Shown here: one piece after another, positions 22,007-31,612 of the stretch
How positions within the stretch are numbered: position 1 is the first letter of the stretch
Layout of the letters: each line of letters begins with the position of its first letter
DNA from: Phycisphaerales bacterium
Lineage (GTDB): Bacteria > Planctomycetota > Phycisphaerae > Tepidisphaerales > Tepidisphaeraceae
Reading direction: 5' to 3'
DNA: 64,000 nt
Assembly: GCA_020853095.1 (NCBI GenBank)
Contig: JADYZN010000032.1
Location: forward strand, 1-64,000
The notes under the pieces: model-generated
What the model saw: the letters and a program-made list of their open reading frames with translations, nothing else
What the model was told of the DNA's origin: nothing
Database searches by the model: none
Made by a program: the position numbers and the translations under genes

Positions 22007-22902
22007 CATGCCATGGCGAACAGCGTGCGGTCGCCGTTGCGGGAGGGGGATTTTGATTTTTTACGGCGGGTTTTGGCGGGGCGGGGGCGGCCGGGGAAGG
22101 GGTAGGGGGTGTCGTCGGCGAAGAGCCGGCCCTGGCGGGTTGGGGGGGCGGTGCGGATGCGCAAACGGGCGAAGGCGTCGGCGATCGTGGGATAATAGAG
22201 CTTGATGGCCCGCAACAGCCCCGGATCGTGGATGCGGAGCAGGGACCGGTTGACGTATCCATGGGTGCGTTCAAAGGCGCGCAGATAGCGTGTCACCTGT
22301 TTGATCGACCAGATTCGGCGCTGGCGGATGGTGGCCGGGTCGATGTCGGCATCGCGCAAGGCATCATCATAAGACCCGAAATGGCGAACGGCGGCGGTGT
22401 ACAGGCCGGGCAATTCGCGCTGAATCGCCAGGGCGTTGACCGGCAGTTTGCGTTCGTGGCGTTGACGAAGAACCGCTGCCACTTCGTCGCTGGTCCAGCG
22501 GCGGTATCGGGAGACCCGGCGGGGGTTTAATCCGGCCGCCTCGACCGCCTCATTCCAACTGCCGAACAGGTGCGGTTTGACGGCGGCGCTGGCCGCCCGG
22601 CCCACCTCATCTCGCCGGAGAATCACCGATCTCCAGTTCAAATCCTCCCCCTCGCGGCGCAATTTGCGGATCACCGCGACGATCTTCTGTTCCGACCACT
22701 TGGGTTTTCGGCGGATCTCCTGGTAATCAAACCCCGCCTGGGCGACGGCCTTGCGATAAGAGCCGAAATAGTACGCCGACGCGGAAATAATGGATTGATG
22801 GGTGCGGGCCAGGGCGTTGTATGACAGGTCGTACCCCTGGCGGTGCAACTGTCGAATGGCTTTCAAAATATCGGTGCTGCTCCACTTGCGATGGGTCTTC
22901 AT
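22006..22902 (-). CDS. Protein with tandem homing-endonuclease-associated (HNH_repeat-like) repeats
   Basis: The 298-residue basic protein is built from about five repeats of roughly 50 residues, each beginning near a Trp (KWSSTDILKAIRQLHRQG, KWSEQKIVAVIRKLRREGED, RWTSDEVAAVLRQRHERK, IWSIKQVTRYLRAFERTHG) and ending FGSYRKAVAQAGFD, FGSWNEAVEAAGLN or FGSYDDALRDADID. This is the pattern of the repeat found beside HNH homing nucleases, thought to bind DNA. No HNH, GIY-YIG or other nuclease motif is present. The tail is Arg/Lys-rich (RPRPAKTRRKKSKSPSRNG). The start at 22902 (MKTHRKWSS) is chosen over an upstream extension with unrelated sequence. It faces the PEP-CTERM array. Confidence 0.72.
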   Translation of the reverse strand: MKTHRKWSSTDILKAIRQLHRQGYDLSYNALARTHQSIISASAYYFGSYRKAVAQAGFDYQEIRRKPKWSEQKIVAVIRKLRREGEDLNWRSVILRRDEVGRAASAAVKPHLFGSWNEAVEAAGLNPRRVSRYRRWTSDEVAAVLRQRHERKLPVNALAIQRELPGLYTAAVRHFGSYDDALRDADIDPATIRQRRIWSIKQVTRYLRAFERTHGYVNRSLLRIHDPGLLRAIKLYYPTIADAFARLRIRTAPPTRQGRLFADDTPYPFPGRPRPAKTRRKKSKSPSRNGDRTLFAMA

Positions 22903-23427
22903 CGAGCGATCTCTGGGCAATTTCCGGCCAAATCCATTGTAAACCGGGGGCTGGGGGTTGGCGCGAAATGGTTCTTGTAAAAGGCCCCTGTCTGATTGTT
23001 GCGAAAGATATAGCACAAGAGATGAATGATTGCCAAACGTCGGCGATGAAAATAACCATCGGCATGGATTGAGCTTGTGACCATGAGGTGGCTTTCCGGC
23101 GACAAATCCCGCAAAGCCGTGAAGAGACCGGCCAGCTTACACAAGTTTCGAAAGATGTGAAAATTGAACGGGCCGGGAAGCATCCTGTGAAGAAATTCAC
23201 GAATGAGGTTTCAGTCAAAAACGGGGCGGCGTATCGGTGGTTACAGGGGATCGTGAGGGATCAATGAAAATGCGATGAGGAGCGAAATACAAGAGGGGTC
23301 GCGGGGATCGTACGAAGTGGGAGAGCCCTCCGCAAGGGGGTTGGGGGTTATTTTCTAATGTGACAAAAGTATCTTTTTATCCTGAAAAGTCAATAGATTT
23401 TCCAGTATTTGCGTCGGGTGGTGGGAG
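22903..23427. other. 525-nt region without a convincing gene
   Basis: Short open frames exist on both strands (for example 23183-22899 minus and a plus-strand frame ending near 23265) but none has a clear ribosome binding site or a recognisable protein family. GC is lower than in the flanking genes, especially after 23350 (TATCTTTTTATCCTGAAAAG), which probably includes the promoter of the large respiratory operon. A CCCTC/GGGGG hairpin at about 23326-23341 is weak. Confidence 0.5.
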
Positions 23428-24141
23428 ATGATTAGCATCCGCCCGCCAATGCCGCAGATTTTTCATTCCAGTGCGAACACCATTGCCAAGGCAAGCATCT
23501 TTGGCGCGGTATTTCTAGTAGGCGCCATCGCCTGGGTCGCCGGTTCGGTGCAGCGTTCACCGTACACGACCGATCAGGGTGTGGTGCGCGACCAGCCGGT
23601 GCCGTTCAGCCACGAGCATCACGTTCGGGGGCTGGGGATCGATTGCCGGTATTGTCATACATCGGTGGAGGATTCATCGTTCGCGGGGCTGCCGCCGACG
23701 CAGACGTGCATGACCTGTCACTCGCAGATCTGGACCAACGCCCAGATTCTGGAGCCGGTTCGGCAGAGTTTCGCGACCGGCAAGCCGCTGCGGTGGACGC
23801 GGGTGCACAACCTGCCGAATTTCGTTTATTTCAACCACAGCGTTCACATCGCCAAGGGCGTGGGATGTGCCACCTGTCACGGGCAGGTGGATCGGATGCC
23901 GCTGATGTGGCAGCACGCGACGCTGCAGATGGTGTGGTGTCTGCAATGTCACCGCGATCCGGAGAAGTATCTGCGGCCGCGTTCGGAAGTGTTCAACATG
24001 AACTGGCAGCCGCCGACGCCGGAACATCCGGACGTGGCGCATGGGAATGCGACCAGCCAACTGGAGCTTGGGAAGTTTCTGGTGAAGGAATACGGCGTCC
24101 GCAAGGATCAGATCACCAATTGCTCGGTGTGTCACAGGTAA
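23428..24141 (+). CDS. actA: Alternative Complex III subunit A, pentaheme cytochrome c
   Basis: This is the membrane-anchored multiheme cytochrome of Alternative Complex III, which takes electrons from the quinol site to the downstream oxidase. Five CxxCH heme sites are visible: CRYCH, CMTCH, CATCH, CLQCH and CSVCH. One N-terminal membrane helix (ASIFGAVFLVGAIAWVAGS) anchors it, and further His residues (FSHEHHVRGL, FNHSVHIAKG) are likely axial ligands. Length, 237 residues, is usual. ATG 23428 and ATG 23449 are both possible starts; GGTGGGAG lies directly before the first. It opens an operon of twelve genes in one direction. Confidence 0.93.
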   Translation: MISIRPPMPQIFHSSANTIAKASIFGAVFLVGAIAWVAGSVQRSPYTTDQGVVRDQPVPFSHEHHVRGLGIDCRYCHTSVEDSSFAGLPPTQTCMTCHSQIWTNAQILEPVRQSFATGKPLRWTRVHNLPNFVYFNHSVHIAKGVGCATCHGQVDRMPLMWQHATLQMVWCLQCHRDPEKYLRPRSEVFNMNWQPPTPEHPDVAHGNATSQLELGKFLVKEYGVRKDQITNCSVCHR

Positions 24142-24148
24142 AATCGCG

Positions 24149-27100
24149 ATGGATCACTGTCCAGGCAAAACCAAAGAGGACCTTCTGAAGCTGGCCGCCG
24201 CCGGCGTCGTAGCGGACCAACAGCCGCCGCGCGGGCCGAAGTATTGGCGGTCGCTGGAGGAATATTCCAACACCAGGGAGTTTGAGGAGCTGGTTCACCG
24301 CGAGTTTCCGCAGCATGCCAGCGAATGGCTGGGGGATTTGAGCCGGCGGAATTTTCTGAAGGTGATGGGCGCTTCGCTGGCGTTGGCGGGGCTGGGGGTG
24401 GCCGGCTGCACGCGCGGGCCGGATGAGGCGATTGTTCCGTACGTTTATCCGCCGGAGGAAGTGGTTCCCGGCAAGCCGCTGTTTTACGCCTCGGCGATGA
24501 CGTTGTCGGGGTATGCCCACGGCGTGGTGGTCGAGCAGCACGAAGGCCGGCCGACGAAGATCGAAGGCAATCCGGACCATCCCTCCAGCCTGGGTTCAAC
24601 CAACGTCTGGATGCAGGCGTCGATCTTGTCGATGTACGACCCCAATCGCGCGCAGACGCCGCGAAAACGGGGGGAAATCAGCTCGTGGACGACGTTTTTG
24701 AAGGACCTGGACGGGTGGGTGAGCCAGCATGGAGGGCGCGGCAAAATCCGGGTGGGATTGCTCAGCGGCAGCGTGACGTCGCCGACGTTGTATGGGCGGA
24801 TTCAGGAGCTTCGCAAGGCCTATCCGAACCTGCGGTGGCATCAGTATGAATCGGCCGGTTATGGCAACGTGTCGGCCGGTGCGCAACTGGCGTTCGGCCG
24901 GCCGGTGAACACGATTTACGATTTTTCCAAGGCTCAGCGCATCCTGTCGCTGGATGGCAATTTTTTGCTGGAAGACCCCGGCAGCCTGCGATACGCCCGG
25001 CAGTTCATCCAGCAGCGGCGGGTCAAGTTCCGTAAGGGTGATGGGACCGATCGCCAGTCGATCACGCAGACCGGCCACCTGGTGGATGGCGATGGCGTGG
25101 AAGTGCCGACGGCCGACACCATGAGCCGGTTATACGTCGCCGAAAGCACCCTGACGATCACCGGCGCCAAGGCCGACCATCGCCTGCCGTTGAAGGCGGC
25201 GCATATCCACGATCTGGCCCAACTGATCGCGACCCAACTGGGATTGTCGGCCGGCAACGGCCAATCCGACCTGCGGACCCCTGAAATTGATCAATGGGTG
25301 GCGGCCGTGGCCAAGGATTTGCAAAGCCATGCCGGGCGAAGCCTGGTCGTGGTGGGGGACCATCAGCCGGCGGCGGTTCACGCGCTGGCCCATGCGATCA
25401 ACGCCAAGCTGGGGAACGTCGGCTCGACGGTGTTCCATACCGAGCCGGTGCAATATGAGCCGGTGGAGCCGTTTGCCTCGTTGAAAGAGCTGACCGATGC
25501 GATGAACGGCGGGCAGCTTGACCTGCTGGTGATGCTGGGTGGCAACCCTGTGTACGATGCACCGGTGGACCTGGCGTTTGAGAAGGCGCTGGAGAAGGTT
25601 CCGATGCGGGTGCATCTGTCCTCGCATTACAACGAAACATCGTTTTTGTGTCACTGGCACATTCCGCGGTCGCACGACCTTGAAAGCTGGGGCGATGCGC
25701 GCGGGCACGATGGGACGGCCAGCGTCATTCAGCCGTTGATCGCGCCGTTGTATTCCAGCCAGAGCGATTTGCAGTTGCTGGGGGCGATGCTGGGGAAGGT
25801 GGACACCACCGATCACGAGACGTTGCGGGCACATTGGAAGGGCCAGTGGAAGACCCAAGGGCTTGAATTTGAAAAGGCGTGGGAAGCGGTGTTGCGGAAT
25901 GGGGTGATTCCCGGCACGGCGGCCAGCCCGGCGCAGGTGCAGGCCAAGGTTCCGGCCGCCGCCGACAAAAATGCCAATGGCCAGCCGGCCGGCGGGATCG
26001 AGATCGTCTTCCGCCGGGACAATTCGGTGTGGGATGGGTCGTACGCCAACAGCGGATGGTTGCAGGAAACACCCCGGCCGCTGACAAGATTGACCTGGGG
26101 CAACGCGGCGATGATCAGCCCGTGGATGGCGGCCGAGATGCTCAAGATCGCGCCCAGCGATCACCCCGAGGACGCCAACGGCCAGGTGATCGAATTGAGT
26201 TATCGCGGCCGGAAATTGCGGCTGCCGGTGTGGGTGTTGCCGGGTCAGCCCAGGGAATCGGTCACGGTTCACCTCGGTTATGGCCGGACGCGGGCCGGGG
26301 ATGTGGGCGATGGAGTGGGGGCCAACGCCGGGTTGTTGCGCGGGGCGGATGCGCCCTGGTTCGACAACGGGCTGACGATCAGCGTCACGGGCGAAAAAGT
26401 GAAAATGGCCTGCACGCAGAACCACCAGGTGATGCATGGCCGCGACATCGTGCAGTCGGCCACCATTGATGAGGCACAAAAGGAGATCCATTCCGCATCG
26501 GCCGAATCGCACGGGGAGACCGGCCACCGCACCGTGGGACTGACGGTGGTGTCGGAGCAGGAGTCGTTGTATCCCCAGTGGCCATATACGGGTTACAAGT
26601 GGGGGATGGTGATCGACCAGACGGCGTGCATCGGGTGCAATGCGTGCGTGGTCGCCTGCCAGTCGGAGAACAACATTCCGGTGGTGGGGGAGGATCAGGT
26701 GTTGCGCGGCCGCGAAATGCACTGGCTGCGGATCGACACCTATTACGGGCCGGATCGCGAGAGCATGGAGGTGCTGTCCAATCCGGACACGGTGTTCCAA
26801 CCGATGATGTGCCAGCATTGCGAGAACGCACCGTGCGAGGTGGTCTGCCCGGTGGGGGCGACGACCCACAGCGAGGAAGGCATCAACGAGATGACCTACA
26901 ACCGCTGCGTGGGAACGCGGTATTGCTCGAACAACTGCCCGTACAAGGTGCGTCGGTTCAACTTCTACCAGTTTTCGGACACCACGACGGCGAGCCTGAA
27001 GCTGATGCGCAACCCCGAGGTGACGGTTCGCAGCCGCGGCGTCATGGAGAAGTGCAATTACTGCATTCAGCGCATCGACCACGCCCGCATCGACTCCAAG

Positions 27101-27403
27101 AAGCGGTGGGTGGCGGAAAAAGAATCGGGCCAGACGCCCAAAAATCGAGGCAAGGTGCATCCGGAGGACCAGGAGCTGCCGCCGATCGACCTGGTGACGG
27201 CGTGCCAGCAGTCGTGCCCGACCGAGGCGATCATTTTCGGCGACGTGAACGACACCGGAACGGTCGTGCATCGCATGAAGGAGACCGAGCCGTATACGCA
27301 TCTGAATTACGGCGTGCTGGTCGAGTTGAATACGCAGCCGCGGACGACGTATCTGAAGCGGCTGAGAAACCCCAATCCCGAATTGACGAGTTCGAGGGCG
27401 TAA
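24149..27403 (+). CDS. actB: Alternative Complex III subunit B, molybdopterin-oxidoreductase-like iron-sulfur protein
   Basis: At 1084 residues this is the large peripheral subunit, a fusion of a molybdopterin oxidoreductase-like domain and a four-cluster ferredoxin domain. A twin-arginine-type motif (LSRRNFLKVMGASLALAGLG) lies around residues 64-83. The C-terminal ferredoxin domain shows CIGCNACVVACQ, CQHCENAPCEVVCPVG, CVGTRYCSNNCPYKVRRFNF, CNYCIQRIDHAR and CQQSCPTEAI. In characterised complexes the first domain has no molybdopterin. It starts 7 nt after actA and ends immediately before actC. Confidence 0.94.
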   Translation: MDHCPGKTKEDLLKLAAAGVVADQQPPRGPKYWRSLEEYSNTREFEELVHREFPQHASEWLGDLSRRNFLKVMGASLALAGLGVAGCTRGPDEAIVPYVYPPEEVVPGKPLFYASAMTLSGYAHGVVVEQHEGRPTKIEGNPDHPSSLGSTNVWMQASILSMYDPNRAQTPRKRGEISSWTTFLKDLDGWVSQHGGRGKIRVGLLSGSVTSPTLYGRIQELRKAYPNLRWHQYESAGYGNVSAGAQLAFGRPVNTIYDFSKAQRILSLDGNFLLEDPGSLRYARQFIQQRRVKFRKGDGTDRQSITQTGHLVDGDGVEVPTADTMSRLYVAESTLTITGAKADHRLPLKAAHIHDLAQLIATQLGLSAGNGQSDLRTPEIDQWVAAVAKDLQSHAGRSLVVVGDHQPAAVHALAHAINAKLGNVGSTVFHTEPVQYEPVEPFASLKELTDAMNGGQLDLLVMLGGNPVYDAPVDLAFEKALEKVPMRVHLSSHYNETSFLCHWHIPRSHDLESWGDARGHDGTASVIQPLIAPLYSSQSDLQLLGAMLGKVDTTDHETLRAHWKGQWKTQGLEFEKAWEAVLRNGVIPGTAASPAQVQAKVPAAADKNANGQPAGGIEIVFRRDNSVWDGSYANSGWLQETPRPLTRLTWGNAAMISPWMAAEMLKIAPSDHPEDANGQVIELSYRGRKLRLPVWVLPGQPRESVTVHLGYGRTRAGDVGDGVGANAGLLRGADAPWFDNGLTISVTGEKVKMACTQNHQVMHGRDIVQSATIDEAQKEIHSASAESHGETGHRTVGLTVVSEQESLYPQWPYTGYKWGMVIDQTACIGCNACVVACQSENNIPVVGEDQVLRGREMHWLRIDTYYGPDRESMEVLSNPDTVFQPMMCQHCENAPCEVVCPVGATTHSEEGINEMTYNRCVGTRYCSNNCPYKVRRFNFYQFSDTTTASLKLMRNPEVTVRSRGVMEKCNYCIQRIDHARIDSKKRWVAEKESGQTPKNRGKVHPEDQELPPIDLVTACQQSCPTEAIIFGDVNDTGTVVHRMKETEPYTHLNYGVLVELNTQPRTTYLKRLRNPNPELTSSRA

Positions 27404-28813
27404 ATGGCAGGCGAGCAAAAAATTCGACGTACCGCCGACATGTTGCCGCCCGTGGTGGCGCCCCAATACACCGTCGGCTCGGTGAGCGACAAGATCAGCG
27501 GGATCGTGCTGACGAAGAAGACGCCGCGCCCCTGGTATTTCGGTGTGGCGTTGGCGATGGTCGTCTCGCTGATGCTGTTCAACGCCATCGGATACCTGCT
27601 GCTCAAGGGCGTCGGGGTCTGGGGCGTGGACGTGCCGGTGGCGTGGGGCTTCGCGATCGTCAACTTCGTCTGGTGGATCGGGATCGGCCACGCCGGGACG
27701 CTGATCTCGGCCATTTTGCTGCTGTTGAAGCAGGAATGGCGGACCAGCATCAACCGCTTCGCCGAGGCGATGACGTTGTTCGCCGTGGCGTGCGCGGGGA
27801 TGTTCCCGCTGCTGCATCTTGGCCGTCCGTGGGTTTTTTACTGGCTGTTCCCGTATCCCGACACGATGGGCCTCTGGCCGCAATGGCGCAGCCCGCTGGT
27901 GTGGGACGTCTTCGCGGTCAGCACCTATGCGACGGTGTCGTTGTTGTTCTGGTACGTCGGGTTGATCCCCGACCTGGCGACGTTGCGGGACAAGGCGCAA
28001 AACCGCATCGCCCAGGTGATTTACGGCATCGGGTCGCTGGGATGGCGCGGCTCGGCGATGCACTGGCATCGTTATGAGATCGCCTATCTGCTGCTGGGCG
28101 GGCTGGCGACGCCGCTGGTGGTGTCGGTGCACAGCATCGTGGGTATGGACTTCGCCGGCGGCATCGTGCCGGGATGGCACTCGACGATCTTCCCGCCCTA
28201 TTTCGTGGCCGGGGCCATATTCAGCGGTTTCGCCATGGTGGCCACGCTGACGATCCCGTTGCGAAAGTGGTATGGCCTGGAGGGGATCATCACCATCCGC
28301 CACCTGGACAACATGGGCAAGATCATGCTGGCCACGGGGCTGATCGTCGCCTATGGGTACGCGATGGAAGTGTTCATCGGCTATTACAGCGACAACACCT
28401 ACGAATGGTTCATGACCACCAACCGCATGTTCGGGCCTTATGCCTGGGCGTACTGGATGCTGATTTTCTGCAACATCCTCACGCCGATCACGCTCTGGTC
28501 CCGCAAGGTGCGCACCACGCCGATCATCCTGTTCGTCATCTCGATCATCATCAACGTCGGGATGTGGATGGAACGGTACGTGATCGTCATCACCAGCCTG
28601 CACCGCGATTTCCTGCCCTCATCCTGGGGCATGTACGCCGGCACGCAGTGGGACTGGATGACCTATCTCGGCACGCTCGGATTCTTCGCGCTGTGCCTGA
28701 TCCTGTTCATCCGGGTGCTGCCGATGATTTCGATGTTTGAAATGCGTCAACTGGTTTCCCAATATCGTGAAGACGCCGGGACCTCCGCACAGGTTGCCTT
28801 GCAGGAGGATTGA
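27404..28813 (+). CDS. actC: Alternative Complex III subunit C, NrfD/PsrC-like quinol-binding membrane protein
   Basis: The 469-residue integral membrane protein has about ten helices and is the quinol-oxidising subunit that passes electrons to ActB. It shows the NrfD-type pattern [19 protein letters not shown], with the histidine of the menaquinol site, [20 protein letters not shown], and [20 protein letters not shown]. The start ATG 27404 directly follows the actB stop TAA, so translation is coupled. Length and order (after actB, before actD) match the conserved operon. Confidence 0.94.
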   Translation: MAGEQKIRRTADMLPPVVAPQYTVGSVSDKISGIVLTKKTPRPWYFGVALAMVVSLMLFNAIGYLLLKGVGVWGVDVPVAWGFAIVNFVWWIGIGHAGTLISAILLLLKQEWRTSINRFAEAMTLFAVACAGMFPLLHLGRPWVFYWLFPYPDTMGLWPQWRSPLVWDVFAVSTYATVSLLFWYVGLIPDLATLRDKAQNRIAQVIYGIGSLGWRGSAMHWHRYEIAYLLLGGLATPLVVSVHSIVGMDFAGGIVPGWHSTIFPPYFVAGAIFSGFAMVATLTIPLRKWYGLEGIITIRHLDNMGKIMLATGLIVAYGYAMEVFIGYYSDNTYEWFMTTNRMFGPYAWAYWMLIFCNILTPITLWSRKVRTTPIILFVISIIINVGMWMERYVIVITSLHRDFLPSSWGMYAGTQWDWMTYLGTLGFFALCLILFIRVLPMISMFEMRQLVSQYREDAGTSAQVALQED

Positions 28814-28814
28814 T

Positions 28815-29354
28815 ATGTCAACCAGCCACAAAGTTTACGGATTGATGGCGGAATTCGCCGACGGCGAGGAGCTGCTGGCGGCCACCCGTCACGCCTACGA
28901 GGCCGGCTATCGCCAGATGGACGCCTACACCCCGTTTCCGATTCACGGGCTGGCCGAGGCGATCGGATTTCGCCATTCACGGCTGCCGCTGATCGTGCTG
29001 CTGGGCGCGCTGACCGGGACCGCGACGGCGTTTTTGCTCCAGTGGTATCCGGCCGTGATCGATTATCCGGTGAACATCGGCGGCCGTCCGCTGAACAGTT
29101 GGCCGGCGTTCGTGCCGATCATGTTCGAGCTGACGGTGCTGTTCGCCTCGTTCGCGGCGGTTTTTGGAATGATCGGACTCAACGGCCTGCCCCGGCCGTA
29201 TCACCCGGTTTTCAACGTCGAGCGTTTCCAACTGGCCAGCAAGGATCGTTTTTTCCTGTGCATCCAGTCCAACGATCCGAAGTTCGACCTGACCACGACG
29301 CGCCAGTTTCTCGAAGATCAGCGGCCGCACGAGGTCGCGGAAGTGGCGCCATGA
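28815..29354 (+). CDS. actD: Alternative Complex III subunit D (DUF3341)
   Basis: This 179-residue subunit has a soluble N-terminal part beginning MSTSHKVYGLMAEFADGEEL, the conserved segment MDAYTPFPIHGLAEAIG, and two membrane helices (LPLIVLLGALTGTATAFLLQ; PIMFELTVLFASFAAVFGMI). It then continues PYHPVFNVERFQLASKDRFF. The start ATG 28815 follows AGGAGG with a 6-nt gap; upstream in-frame codons overlap actC. Its stop overlaps actE as ATGA. The subunit is structural in known complexes. Confidence 0.93.
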   Translation: MSTSHKVYGLMAEFADGEELLAATRHAYEAGYRQMDAYTPFPIHGLAEAIGFRHSRLPLIVLLGALTGTATAFLLQWYPAVIDYPVNIGGRPLNSWPAFVPIMFELTVLFASFAAVFGMIGLNGLPRPYHPVFNVERFQLASKDRFFLCIQSNDPKFDLTTTRQFLEDQRPHEVAEVAP

Positions 29355-29992
29355 GACAAGGAAAGATCGTGCCCGTTGACGTAAAACCAACCCGACCCAT
29401 CCGGCGCCGTCTTGGCGGCGCGGCCTTGGCGCTGTCGTTGGCGCTGGTGATGGCGATGACGGGCTGCCGGCGCAACCCGGACATGGCCCAGCAGCCCAAA
29501 TACCAGCCCTACGAACCCTCCGAATTTTTCGCCGATGGTTCATCCGCCCGGCCCATCGTCGAGGGGACCGTCTCGCGCGGCGAACGTCGCGCCGGCACGC
29601 TGCTGCACACCGGCATGATCGACGGAAAACTGGCGGACGTATTTCCCTTTCCGATCACCGCCGCCGACATGCGGCGCGGGCAGGAACGGTTCAACATCTA
29701 CTGCTCGGTCTGCCACGGCCGGCTGGGCGATGGACTGGGCATGATCGTGCAACGGGGTTTCAAGCAGCCCCCGTCGTTTCACGAGCCGCGTCTACGGGAA
29801 GCGCCCGCGGGCCATTTTTATGACGTCATCACGCACGGCTACGGCGGCATGTACAGCTACGCCGCGCGGGTGAACAGCGAAGATCGCTGGCGCATCGCCG
29901 CCTACATCCGCGCCCTGCAACTGAGCCAGAACGCGCAGACCGCGGACGTGCCGGCCGACGTGCTACAGAACATGCGGAGCAACCCCAAATGA
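29351..29992 (+). CDS. actE: Alternative Complex III subunit E, monoheme cytochrome c lipoprotein
   Basis: This 213-residue protein has a lipoprotein signal (LALSLALVMAMTGCRRN, lipobox MTGC) and one c-type heme site, FNIYCSVCHGRLGDGLG, with the distal Met probably in GYGGMYSYAARV. It transfers electrons from the ActA hemes to the oxidase side. Start ATG 29351 overlaps the actD stop, and the end overlaps actF by 4 nt. The typical motif PITAADMRRGQERF precedes the heme site. Confidence 0.92.
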   Translation: MRQGKIVPVDVKPTRPIRRRLGGAALALSLALVMAMTGCRRNPDMAQQPKYQPYEPSEFFADGSSARPIVEGTVSRGERRAGTLLHTGMIDGKLADVFPFPITAADMRRGQERFNIYCSVCHGRLGDGLGMIVQRGFKQPPSFHEPRLREAPAGHFYDVITHGYGGMYSYAARVNSEDRWRIAAYIRALQLSQNAQTADVPADVLQNMRSNPK

Positions 29993-31155
29993 ACGGCAGC
30001 GAAGAAATTCACAACACGCTGCGACGCGGCCTTGGCCGTGCCCTGGCCGTCGGGATCGTCGCCTCGATCCTGTGCGTCATCGGCGCGATGTTCGCACGCG
30101 AGGTCTTTTTCCGGTCCTACCTGGTGGCCTATCTGCTGGTGCTGGGACTGGGGCTGGGGAGCATGGTCGTCACCATGCTGCACAACCTGACCGGCGGGGG
30201 CTGGGGCCTGGCCATTCGCCGGGTGGTCGAATCGGGCAACCGCACCATGCCGCTGCTGGTGATTTTGTTCATCCCGATCCTGCTGGGGACCGGATCGCTG
30301 TACGACTGGGCCACCGCTTCAGGCCATGCCCATCTGGGTCCGCACAAACAGGTCTACCTGACGGTCAAATTCTGGACGGGCCGGGCGATCATCTACCTGG
30401 CGATCTGGCTGGTTCTCTCGTTCATCCTCGAACGCTGGTCGCGCAAGATGGATGCCAGTCAGGGCGTCGCCTCGATCTGGTTCCAGAAATTCAGCGGCCT
30501 GGGCATCCTGATCTACGGCGTCACGATGACGCTGGCCTCGGTGGACTGGGTGATGTCGATCGACTCGCACTGGTATTCCTCGATTTTCGGCATGATCTTC
30601 GTCGTTGGCCAGACGTTGTTGACTCTTGCGTTCGGCGTGGCGGTGCTGGCGATCCTGGTCACCCGCAAGCCGGTCCGCGACTACGTCTCGCCCACCATGT
30701 TCCAGGACCTGGCCAGCCTGATGCTGGCGTTCGTCGTCCTCTGGGCTTACATGGCCTTTGCGCAGTTCCTGATCATCTGGATGGGCAACATCAAGGAAGA
30801 GGTTCCCTGGTATCTCAACCGCACCTACGCGGGATGGAAGTTCGTCACCATCGCGCTGATCGTCTTCCACTTCATCCTGCCGTTTTTCCTGCTGCTCAAC
30901 CGCCCGATCAAGCGCGACCCGCGCCGGCTGATCTGGGTCGCGGTCTGGATCATCCTGATGCGCATCGTTGACCTGGTCTGGATGGTGACGCCCTCCTATC
31001 GCACCACCCACCCCTCGTTCGCCTGGATGTACGTCACGGCGCCGCTGGCATTGGGCGGATTGTGGCTGGCCTATTTCCTCTGGCAGTTGAACAGCCGGCC
31101 GCTGATGCCTTCCTACGCCAAGCCCGTTCCATTGGAGGGTCACGGCCATGCATGA
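29989..31155 (+). CDS. actF: Alternative Complex III subunit F, second NrfD-like membrane subunit
   Basis: The 388-residue membrane protein has about ten helices and is the ActC-like partner that contributes to proton movement but is thought not to oxidise quinol. Seen segments include MVVTMLHNLTGGGWGLAIRR, ASVDWVMSIDSHWYSSIFGM, WAYMAFAQFLIIWMGNIKEE, and VDLVWMVTPSYR, all characteristic. Start ATG 29989 overlaps actE in the form ATGA, and the end overlaps the next gene by 8 nt. This tight coupling fits a co-assembled complex. Confidence 0.93.
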   Translation: MNGSEEIHNTLRRGLGRALAVGIVASILCVIGAMFAREVFFRSYLVAYLLVLGLGLGSMVVTMLHNLTGGGWGLAIRRVVESGNRTMPLLVILFIPILLGTGSLYDWATASGHAHLGPHKQVYLTVKFWTGRAIIYLAIWLVLSFILERWSRKMDASQGVASIWFQKFSGLGILIYGVTMTLASVDWVMSIDSHWYSSIFGMIFVVGQTLLTLAFGVAVLAILVTRKPVRDYVSPTMFQDLASLMLAFVVLWAYMAFAQFLIIWMGNIKEEVPWYLNRTYAGWKFVTIALIVFHFILPFFLLLNRPIKRDPRRLIWVAVWIILMRIVDLVWMVTPSYRTTHPSFAWMYVTAPLALGGLWLAYFLWQLNSRPLMPSYAKPVPLEGHGHA

Positions 31156-31597
31156 AAATTTTGACGCGCCCCCGACGCCCCCGGATCCCGAATCGCTCAA
31201 GCGCGGCCACGAATGGCGCGACATGAACCTGCGCGGACTGATGTGGTTCATGGTGATCTTTTTCGGCATCGGCCTGCTCGTCCACGTCATCGTGTGGATC
31301 TCGTTCCGCAACGTGGCACACACGGCCGTCAGCAACGACCCCGCGCCGTCCCCGCTCAACACCGGACCGGCTCAGCCCCCGTCGCCGATTCTTCAACCGA
31401 CGCAGAAATATCACGAAAAACAGCCCTGGCAGGATTTGCAGGAGATGCACGAACGGGAAAACGCCCATCTCAGCCGTTATGCCTGGATTGATGAAAAAGC
31501 GGGGATCGTTCAGATTCCCATTGACCGGGCCATGGAGCTGATCGTCGATCACGGCCTGCCGGTGGCGCCGGCCGCGAACGTGAAGCCGTCGAATTAA
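31148..31597 (+). CDS. Small single-helix membrane protein of the ACIII-oxidase operon
   Basis: This 149-residue protein has one membrane helix (LMWFMVIFFGIGLLVHVIVW) after a polar start, then a periplasmic-type part with Pro-rich linker and the segment HLSRYAWIDEKAGIVQIPID followed by RAMELIVDHGLPV. I recognise this last segment as common in small proteins of planctomycete respiratory operons, but no name or function is known to me. It overlaps actF by 8 nt and precedes sco, so a role as accessory subunit or assembly factor is likely but inferred. Confidence 0.8.
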   Translation: MHENFDAPPTPPDPESLKRGHEWRDMNLRGLMWFMVIFFGIGLLVHVIVWISFRNVAHTAVSNDPAPSPLNTGPAQPPSPILQPTQKYHEKQPWQDLQEMHERENAHLSRYAWIDEKAGIVQIPIDRAMELIVDHGLPVAPAANVKPSN

Positions 31598-31612
31598 GTT
31601 CAGGATGTGTTG

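Noticed and set aside
22727-23218. Possible gene on the minus strand in the gap before actA
   Set aside because: No family, poor codon pattern, overlap with the 5' part of the HNH-repeat gene, and no ribosome binding site.
25130-28603. 1157-codon open frame on the minus strand
   Set aside because: It is antisense to actB and actC, is rich in His, Arg and Pro, and arises from high GC with few stops in the opposite frame. The plus-strand genes carry clear family motifs.
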